Shown here: positions 56,325 through 64,000 of the stretch, piece after piece | Layout: each line of letters opens with the position of its first letter | Position numbering within the stretch: position 1 is the first letter of the stretch | Source of the DNA: Panopea generosa | Taxonomy: Eukaryota > Mollusca > Bivalvia > Adapedonta > Hiatellidae | DNA length: 64,000 nt | Reading direction: 5' to 3' | Assembly (NCBI GenBank): GCA_029582155.1 | Contig: CM055894.1 | Location: forward strand, 28,619,207-28,683,206 | The notes under the pieces: generated by a model | The model's database searches: none | Told to the model about the DNA's origin: nothing | What the model saw: only the letters and a program-made list of their open reading frames with translations | Translations under genes and position numbers: made by a program

Positions 56325-56962
56325 TTCTGTACCGTATAGTCTACTATTATATTTCTGTACCGTATAGTCTACTATTTTATTTCTGTACGGTTTAGTCTAC
56401 TATTATATTTCTGTACCGTATAGTCTACTATTTTATTTCTGTACCGTATAGTCTACTACATGTATTTTATTTCTGTACCGTTTAGTCTACTATTTTATTT
56501 GTGTACCGTATAGTCTACTATTTTATTTCTGTACCGTATAGTCTACTATTTTATTTCTGTACCGTTTAGTCTACTATTATATTTCTGTACCGTATAGTCT
56601 ACTATTTTATTTCTGTACCGTATAGTCTACTACATGTATTTTATTTCTGTACCGTATAGTCTACTATTTTATTTGTGTACCGTATAGTCTACTATTTTAT
56701 TTCTGTACCGTATAGTCTACTATTTTATTTCTGTACCGTATAGTCTACCATTTTATTTCTGTACCGTATAGTCTACCATTTTATTTCTGTACCGTATATT
56801 CTACTATTTTATTTGTGTACCGTATAGTCTACTATTTTATTTCTGTACCGTATAGTCTACTATTTTATTCTATTCTATTTCTGTACCGTATAGTCTACTA
56901 TTTTATTTCTGTACCGTGTAGTCTACTATTTTATTTCTGTACCGTATAGTCTACGCATTTTA
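56325..56962. repeat. 29-bp minisatellite, about 22 copies
   Basis: The unit TTTCTGTACCGTATAGTCTA, then CTATTTTAT is repeated head to tail. Variants form a larger rhythm: the CTACTACATGTATTTTATT variant recurs at about 56455 and 56629, 174 bp apart (six units). Confidence 0.9.
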
Positions 56963-57224
56963 TTAGATTGTTTTAAACTTATTTATATATTATCAAGATT
57001 GTGTATGGTTAAGAAGTCAGTTGAATATTCGTTTTTCGACTTTAAGTGTGTAATTCTCCAGTATTGGAGGCTGGGAAGGTTAGTTTTAGTTTCATGACGA
57101 ATATCGAAATACGCCGAAAAACAAATTAATTACAGTTTGCCCATGCAAAGTTTGTGTCTTTCGAAGCGTATTTCACTGATTTTTAGTACATAATGTTTGT
57201 GTGTACTTAATCAAATATGTAGTT

Positions 57225-60200
57225 GTGTATTTCATTACATATATATTGGGATGTATAGGTTCTTTCATAACGTATATATAGTGTCTTTCATTACATGTGC
57301 GTGGGATGTATAGTATTTTTCATAACGTATATATTGTGAATTTCATTTCATATATTTGGGGGTGTATATTATTTTTCATAACGTATATTTGGTGTATTTC
57401 ATTACATATATGTGGGGTGTATAGTATTTTTCATAACATATAAAGTGTATTTCATTACATATATGTGGGGGTGTATAATATGTTTCATAACGTAAATATG
57501 GTGTATCTCATTTCATATATGTGTGGATGTATAGTATTTTTCACAACTTATATATGGTGTGTTTCATTACATATATGGGGGGTGTAATGTATTTTTTCAT
57601 TACGTATATATGGTGTATTTCATTACATATATGAAGGGTGTATAGTATTTTTCACAACGTATATATGATGTATTTCATAACATACATGTGGGGTGTATAC
57701 TATTTTTCATAACGTAAATATGGTGTATTTAATTACATATGTGTGAGGTTATATAGTTTTTTTTTCATAACGTATATATGGTGTATTTCATTACATATAT
57801 GTGGGATGTATAGTATTTTTCATAACGTATATATGGTGTATTTAATTACATATATGTGGGGGTGTATAGTATTTAAGTTTCATAACGTATACATGGTGTA
57901 TTTCATTACATATATGTGGGGGTGTATAGGTTCTTTCATAACGTATTTATGGTGTATTTCATGACATATATGTGGGGTGTATAGTATTTTTCATAACGTA
58001 TATATGGTGTATTTCATAACATATATGTGGTGTGTATAGTATTTTTTATAACGTATGTTTGGTGTATTTCATTACATATATGTGGGGGTGTATAGTATTT
58101 ATCATAACGTATATAGTGTTTTTCATTACATATATGTTGGGGTGTATAATATTTTTCATAACGTTTATATGGTGTATTTCATTTCATATATGTAGGGGTG
58201 TATAGTATTTTTCATAACGTATATATGGTGTATTTAATTTCATATATGTGGGGGTGTATAGATTTCTTATAACGTATATATGGTGTATCTCATTTCATAT
58301 ATGTGGGGATGTATAGTATTTTTTCATAACGTATATAGTGTATTTCATTACATATATGTGGGGGTGTATAGTATTTTTCACAACGTAAATATGGTGTATT
58401 TCATTACATATATGTGGGGTGTATAATATTTTTCATAACGTAAATATGGTGTATTTCATTACATATGTGTGAGGTTATATAGTTTTTTTCATAACGTATA
58501 TATGGTGTATTTCATTGCATATATGTGGGATGTATAGTATTTTTCATAACGTATACATGGTGTATTTCATTACATATATGTGGGGGTGTATAGTATTTTT
58601 TCATAACGTATATATGGTGCATTTCATTGCATATATGTGGGGGTGTATAGTATTTTTCATAACGTATATATGGTGAATTTCATTACATATATGTGGGGGT
58701 GTATAGTATTTATGTTTCATAACGTATATATGGTGTATTTCATTACATATATGTGGGGGTGTATAGGTTCTTTCATAACGTATTTATGGTGTATTTCATG
58801 ACATATATGTGGGGTGTATAGTATTTTTCATAACGTATATATGGTGTATTTCATTACATATATGTGGGGTGTATAGTATTTTTCATAACGTATGTTTGGT
58901 GTATTTCATTACATATATGTGGGGGTGTATAGTATTTTTCATAACGTATATAGTGTTTTTCATTACATATATGTTGGGGTGTATAATATTTTTCATAACG
59001 TTTATATGGTGTATTTCATTTCATATATGTAGGGGTGTATAGTATTTTTCATAACGTAAATATGGTGTATTTCGTTTCATATATGTGGGGGTGTATAGTA
59101 TTTTTTTATAACGTATATATGGTGCATTTCATTGCATATATGTGGGGGTGTATAGTATTTTTCATAACATATATATGGTGAATTTCATTACATATATGTG
59201 GGGGTGTATAGTATTTAAGTTTCATAACGTATATATGGTGTATTTCATAACATATATGTGGGGGTTTATAAGTTCTTTCATAACGTATTTATGGTGTATT
59301 TCATGACATATATGTGGGGTGTATAGTATTTTTCATAACGTATATATGGTGTATTTCATTACATATATGTGGTGTGTATAGTATTTTTCATAACGTATGT
59401 TTGGTGTATTTCATTACATATATGTGAGGGTGTATAGTATTTTTCATAACGTATATAGTGTTTTTCATTACATATATGTTGGGGTGTATAATATTTTTCA
59501 TTACGTTTATATGGTGTATTTCATTTCATATATGTAGGGGTGTATATATTTTTTATAACGTATATATGGTTTTTTATCATTTCATATATGTGGGGATGTA
59601 TAGTATTTGTTTATAACGTATATAGTGTATTTCATTACAAATATGTGGGGGTGTATAGTATTTTTCATAACGTATATATTGTGAATTTCATTTCATATAT
59701 TTGGGGGTGTATAGTATTTTTCATAACGTATATTTGGTGTATTTCATTACATATATGTGGGGTGTATAGTATTTTTCATAACGTATAAAGTGTATTTCAT
59801 CACATATATGTGGGGGTGTATTGTATTTTTCATAACGTATAAAGTGTATTTTATTACATATATGTGGGAGTGTATAGTATTTTTCAAAACGAATATATGG
59901 TGTATTTCATTACATATATGTGGGGGTGTATAGTATTTTTCATAACGTATATATGGTGTATTTCATTTCATATATGTGGGGATGTATGGTATTTTTCATA
60001 ACGTATAAAGTGTATTTCATTACATATATATGGGGGTGTATAGTATTTTTCATAACGAATATATGGTGTATTTCATTACATATATGTGGGGGTGTATAGT
60101 ATTTTTCATAACGTATATATGGTGTATTTCATTTCATATATGTGGGGATGTATAGTTTTTTTCATAACGTATAAAGTGTATTTCATTACATATATATGGG

Positions 60201-60375
60201 GGTGTATAGTATTTTTCATAACGAATATATGGTGTATTTCATTACATATATGTGGGGGTGTATATTATTTTTCATAACGTATATATGGTGTATTTCATTA
60301 CATATACAAATGTATATATGTGGTGGTGTATAGTTTTTATTCATAACGTATATATGGGGTACTTTTTTGTATGTA
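57225..60375. repeat. 56-bp satellite array, about 56 copies
   Basis: The consensus unit runs TTTCATAACGTATATATGGT, GTATTTCATTACATATATGT, GGGGGTGTATAGTATT. The two parts of the unit resemble each other (TTTCATAACGTATATATGG and TTTCATTACATATATGTGG), so the unit looks like an old dimer. A marked variant (TAGGTTCTTTCATAACG, TATTTATGGTGTATTTCATG) recurs near 57927, 58764 and 59271. Read-through frames rich in HICGV and YMW-type residues are artefacts of the period. Confidence 0.92.
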
Positions 60376-60599
60376 TATGGAAAATTTCTGTGTATGTATG
60401 TATGTAGTTATCATTATTCAATGTGGTGTTTTTCACTGCGTAAACGTAATGTATTTCCTTTTATTTTATGCGTTTTTTATGAAATATAGAGCGTTCTCAA
60501 TAAATAATGTTTGATAACTCTACTGTTAAATAGGCAGTTTCTCTGATTTCAATCATAATATGAAAGTTTTTTGGTTTCAGTGAAATACCAATTAAATTT

Positions 60600-60705
60600 C
60601 ATTCTTGAACACTGGACACGTGACCATTTCATAGGCTAGTGAACACTGACACGTGACCATTTCAGAATCTTGAACACTGACACGTGACCATTTCAGAGTC
60701 CAGTT
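60600..60705 (+). promoter_or_regulatory. Triple tandem CACGTGAC E-box repeat upstream of the LRR gene
   Basis: CACGTGACCATTTCA occurs at 60617, 60650 and 60681, in a repeat of 31-33 bp that also carries GAACACTG. CACGTGAC is the core bound by bHLH-ZIP factors such as USF and TFE3/MITF. It lies about 570 bp before the exon that starts at 61261. Regulatory function is inferred from motif only. Confidence 0.4.
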
Positions 60706-61271
60706 GATGAAATAAAAATGATGTTTCACTGGAACTAATTGACATTTATTATCTGTGAATGTGGTACAGGGTCGTAGCTTGGTTTATTTTAAAGTGCAGG
60801 CCTATGCATTTTACGGGAGAGTGGGGGAACTTCTACAACGACCACCACCAGGTTTTTTGTTTTTTTTTAAAAATGTAAATGACCGGGGATTTCGTGTGTA
60901 ATTTTTGCAAAACATATCAATTACATACGCATTTTTATTTTTTCATGAAAAAATGTACAGTAAAGTGCATTCGTGTACTACACCGGTGTGGTATGTTGAA
61001 TGATATGAATGTCTATATATCCGCATGTATCTACAGTCCAATGAAGGCCTACGCAGATGGTGTATATGTCAGGTATAGTGGGATATCCCAATTATTACAC
61101 ATCGACATTCTGGTTCAGTAACCTTGACTAATCATGGAACTTTCCTCTGATTTATACGATTTACTTACTAGCTGAAACAATTTGTTATTGAATAATATCA
61201 CCGAATACACTAATTGTTGGTTTATAGATTTGTACAATTTCATTTCTTTTTTTCTTTCAGCAAATCTGAAT

Positions 61272-62183
61272 ATGCACAGTTTTGTTCTGGTTCTAGTTCT
61301 GCCACTGTTGGCAACAGGCAAAATGAACTACGATTATCTGGAATGCACGTACAACCGGTACCTGGCAGAGTGCATTGGCGATCAAGTACATTTGAAACGC
61401 CTCTATAATTCCGGGCTGAGAGAGTTTCCCGTACTAAAAGATGGCGAAAATTGTCTTCAACTTGAACAAAACTACATAGCAAAGTTTCCAGATGATATGG
61501 ACAACCTTAAAACAGTAGTTTCACTGAATGTCGCAGGTAACCAAATAAGCGAGCTACCAGATAATTTGGACGTAATGTCAGAGCTGCAAATTCTTGATGT
61601 TTCGAAAAACCGTTTATTCGCCCTTTCACCGAAGACGAGATTTCCGGCGTCCCTGCGTGGTTTGTTATTGAAAGAAAACAAGATGAAAACAGTTCCGGAT
61701 GGTATTCAAATACCGGGGTTGTTTGTGCTTGACCTATCGGGCAATCTGTTTACCGAGATTACCCGCCATTTCTGCGTGTCGGACCAACTCATCCGTGTGG
61801 ACTATATCAACAACCCTTTGGCCGGCGACATGTCCCGCTACGTCAACGTCATCGACCAATGCAGAAACACTAACAACATTCCGTTCTGCCTGTTCACCGA
61901 CCTCCAAACAATGACATGTGACTGTTCGAGTTTGGGGTCGATCCTTGATGGGAAATCCTCGTTTTGCATGGGAAATCCGTTAGCAGGCCATCATGTACAA
62001 TGCAGCGACACGAACAGTTCGGAAATTGAATATAGGGGTGAGAAACTGTTTGACATCGACGCAAACATGGTGAGAGCTAACTGTAGTCTGGGATTGAAAC
62101 AGAGTGCCTCGAACGTAATGTCATATTCGAACACATTGCTCTTTCTAGCGTTCCTTATAGGAAAGTTGTACACATTTACATGA
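61272..62183 (+). CDS. Secreted or GPI-anchored leucine-rich-repeat protein
   Basis: A protein of 303 aa. I chose the ATG at 61272 because a strong acceptor (TTTTTCTTTCAG at 61249-61260) opens the exon 12 bp earlier and the ATG starts a clear signal peptide (MHSFVLVLVLPLLATG). The open frame running back to 61182 crosses that acceptor and is probably intron. After a Cys-containing N-cap come about five LRRs, recognisable by LREFPVLKDG, VVSLNVAGNQISELPDNL, LQILDVSKNRLFALSP, LRGLLLKENKMKTVP and LFVLDLSGNLFTEI. A Cys-rich C-cap with CDCSSL follows. The last 17 residues are hydrophobic (NTLLFLAFLIGKLYTFT), preceded by small residues, which suits a GPI signal or a tail anchor. The orthologue is unknown. 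GC content is higher here than around it. An upstream exon was not located. Confidence 0.82.
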   Translation: MHSFVLVLVLPLLATGKMNYDYLECTYNRYLAECIGDQVHLKRLYNSGLREFPVLKDGENCLQLEQNYIAKFPDDMDNLKTVVSLNVAGNQISELPDNLDVMSELQILDVSKNRLFALSPKTRFPASLRGLLLKENKMKTVPDGIQIPGLFVLDLSGNLFTEITRHFCVSDQLIRVDYINNPLAGDMSRYVNVIDQCRNTNNIPFCLFTDLQTMTCDCSSLGSILDGKSSFCMGNPLAGHHVQCSDTNSSEIEYRGEKLFDIDANMVRANCSLGLKQSASNVMSYSNTLLFLAFLIGKLYTFT

Positions 62184-62404
62184 TCTATGGAATCCATTAT
62201 TTGGTTCACATTCGTTTATTACGCTTTGATGATAAAAGCAAATATTAACATTTTCCGCTTACGTTTGATATGAGCATTTGAGAGGAAAAATGGAATGTTT
62301 TAATTGTAAAAGAGGTTTAAAGATTACTATTTTTTATGGGGTGAGTAGGTACCACCTCACGGTTGTTTAAATGGGTTATTTCTTCCTCTCTTTTCAGTAA
62401 AATT

Positions 62405-62620
62405 ATCTTTCATGGACGAGTGACTTATATTAATATTAATACCCAGTCTTGAGATGACTTACCTGTCATAACTGAGGTTGTGGGTTCAATGAGAGCCCAT
62501 CTCGGTTTAACACTTTATGTGAGTGGATTGACGTTGATAGCATTTAGCATCACTCTGAGGTCTTCATCCCGAAATAAAATTGGATACTATATCTAACTTT
62601 TAATGTGTTAGAAATGACAC
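62405..62620 (+). mobile_element. SINE family A copy, degenerate, downstream of LRR gene
   Basis: CATGGACGAGTGACTTA, GAGGTTGTGGGTTCAATG, TTATGTGAGTGGATTGACG, GAGGTCTTCATCCCGAAATA and TTAATGTGTTAGAAATGACA match the family order with many substitutions. Confidence 0.6.
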
Positions 62621-62629
62621 AAAGTCCCA

Positions 62630-63080
62630 TTAGAAAATCAATGAGTCACGGTCATTTTTTGGTCAGACGGGTAAAGTCAATAACTCACAGTCCATTATTT
62701 TGTCAGAAGGGTAAAATCAATGACTCACAGTCCATTATTTGTCAGACGGGTAAAGTCAATAACTCACAGTCCATTATTTTGTCAGAAGGGTAAAATCAAT
62801 GACTCACAGTCCATTATTTGTCAGACGGGTAAAGTCAATGACTCACAGTCCATTATTTTGTCAGAAGGGTAAAATTAGTGAGTCACAGTCCATTTTTTTG
62901 TCAGAAGGGTAAAATCAATGAGTCACAGTCCACATTTTTGCCAGAAAGGTAAAAATAAATGAGTCATTGTTCATTTTATTTGTCAGAAGTATTTATAAAC
63001 TCAATGAGTCGTGACCCACTTTATTTGTTGGAAGGGTAAAAATCAGTGAGTGACAGTCCAATTTATTTGCCAGCAGTGTA
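62630..63080. repeat. ~43-bp minisatellite downstream of the LRR gene
   Basis: The unit GTCAGACGGGTAAAGTCAAT, then AACTCACAGTCCATTATTTT is repeated about ten times with rising divergence toward the right. Early units alternate between an ACGGGTAAAGTC and an AAGGGTAAAATC form. Part of it may be in the gene's 3' UTR. Confidence 0.85.
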
Positions 63081-63218
63081 TGTCGATTATTTTAGACAAA
63101 TGATTTATATGTATCCACTAAAACGGACATCTGAAAACAACTGCATTTTTAAACAAGCGTCAAAATAGATGAAGAAAAAATGTTTTTTTGTTTGCAGCTG
63201 TATACACTATTATGTTTA

Positions 63219-63224
63219 AATAAA
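63219..63224 (+). other. Candidate polyadenylation signal of the LRR gene
   Basis: The first clear AATAAA after the stop lies about 1 kb downstream, just past the minisatellite. If used, the minisatellite would be transcribed in the 3' UTR. Low certainty. Confidence 0.25.
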
Positions 63225-63325
63225 TTGTCTTTATATCTAAACTTGTGTAACCGTTAGTGTGTTTTCCTTGTATTGATTAATAATACATTCGTTGGAAATC
63301 TTACATTATTTTTACATTAATTGTA

Positions 63326-63472
63326 CAGTCAACCTGTCTTAAGCAACCAGTCAAAAAGTGGCTTTTAAAGACAGATTGTTGCTCTGAAAACATAAAAATG
63401 GGACATAGCAAATGTGGCTGCTTAAGACAAATGACTGCTTAATAGAGGTGACCGCTTACATAAGTTTGACTG
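63326..63472. mobile_element. 147-bp pogo-like MITE
   Basis: It begins CAGTCAACCTGTCTTAAGC and ends GCTTACATAAGTTTGACTG, imperfect inverted repeats, with TA on both sides (63324-63325, 63473-63474). Confidence 0.7.
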
Positions 63473-63929
63473 TATTCATAAAATAAAGATCATTTCATAG
63501 GGACATTGCTCGACTTACTCAGTTATTGAAGTTTCCAAGGACAGTGACACAGGCCATCTAGGAAAACCTCCCTTTAGCCGCTGTGTTAAGCAATAGGAAA
63601 TATGTGTCAGAGAACGTACCCTGGCATAAATTTGGTTGATACAAGGTCGTTTAACCTTACCCTACAACGTGCTAAAACAATAACATCATTTATAAAACAA
63701 ATATTTTTAACAATTCGTATGCATATATTTCCATATATTAGTACAATATATTGACATCAAGAATAATATACACAGGCAATTGTTTAACAATACGTGCTTG
63801 ACATCACTCAACGAGTGGGTTTTGTGCAAGTGAGATTGGCTGATATGATGTTATGAGTAAAGGTTTTGAAATTATTGTAGATTGAAGAAATTAGTGTTTA
63901 ATGTGACCATAAATGGACATCGAGCTAAA

Positions 63930-63960
63930 AAAAGTTCTTGTTTCCAACAAGAACTACTAG
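63930..63960. repeat. Short hairpin near the window end
   Basis: AGTTCTTGTTTCCAACAAGAACT is a near-perfect inverted repeat with a small loop. No terminator or element could be assigned. Confidence 0.4.
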
Positions 63961-64000
63961 TTAGCCAATCAAATAGACTGTTTCTTTCTTTCACACCTAT

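Noticed and set aside
57743..60277. Open frames rich in repeated I-W-C-I-S and H-I-C-G residues across the satellite
   Set aside because: They follow the satellite period, change frame with unit length and have no start context or splice signals. They are period artefacts.
61182..61271. Extension of the LRR protein by 30 N-terminal residues
   Set aside because: This part crosses a strong pyrimidine tract and AG and would bury the signal peptide; it is most likely intron.

Overview
The window is AT-rich animal nuclear DNA, most likely from a bivalve mollusc. It has spliced genes with GT-AG introns, several tRNA-derived SINE families, decayed LINE sequence, and long elements that begin with a GCTCACCTGAGC hairpin and carry tandem repeats of about 160 bp, a repeat style familiar from bivalve genomes. 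I cannot name the species.

Three host genes are well supported. (1) HAUS5, a subunit of the augmin complex, runs on the + strand from 3202 to 43201. I reconstructed 17 coding exons whose splice phases close exactly into 2040 nt (679 aa). (2) An apparently single-exon C2H2 zinc-finger gene of 619 aa lies on the - strand at 48356-50215, tail to tail with HAUS5. (3) A secreted or membrane-anchored leucine-rich-repeat protein lies on the + strand at 61272-62183. About 11 kb separates genes 2 and 3. That interval holds two tRNA-Thr(UGU)-like tandem copies, TIR elements, a 29-bp minisatellite and a 3.1-kb array of a 56-bp dimeric satellite.

The HAUS5 introns hold most of the mobile DNA. The largest element (16617-21665) has 41-bp terminal inverted repeats, a GGA target duplication and a gene for a protein of about 860 aa with a SAM-like N-terminus and a DDE-like core. 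A 1.7-kb relative with a different 41-bp TIR (33656-35373) sits inside a ~1.2-kb CAGTGTTTT-ended element. That element has a second, inverted copy at 9021-10447, for which the window also contains a related empty site. Other elements include a TTAA-flanked element with 470-bp direct terminal repeats beside exon 9, TA-flanked MITEs, a 460-bp MITE family and at least three SINE families.

The least expected pattern is that at least six HAUS5 exons (5, 11, 13, 14, 16, 17) have partial local copies of themselves. Several copies keep a splice acceptor or donor. The exon 16 acceptor and the first codons of that exon are repeated six more times at a 125-126 bp period, and the last exon continues as a 64-bp repeat into the 3' UTR.
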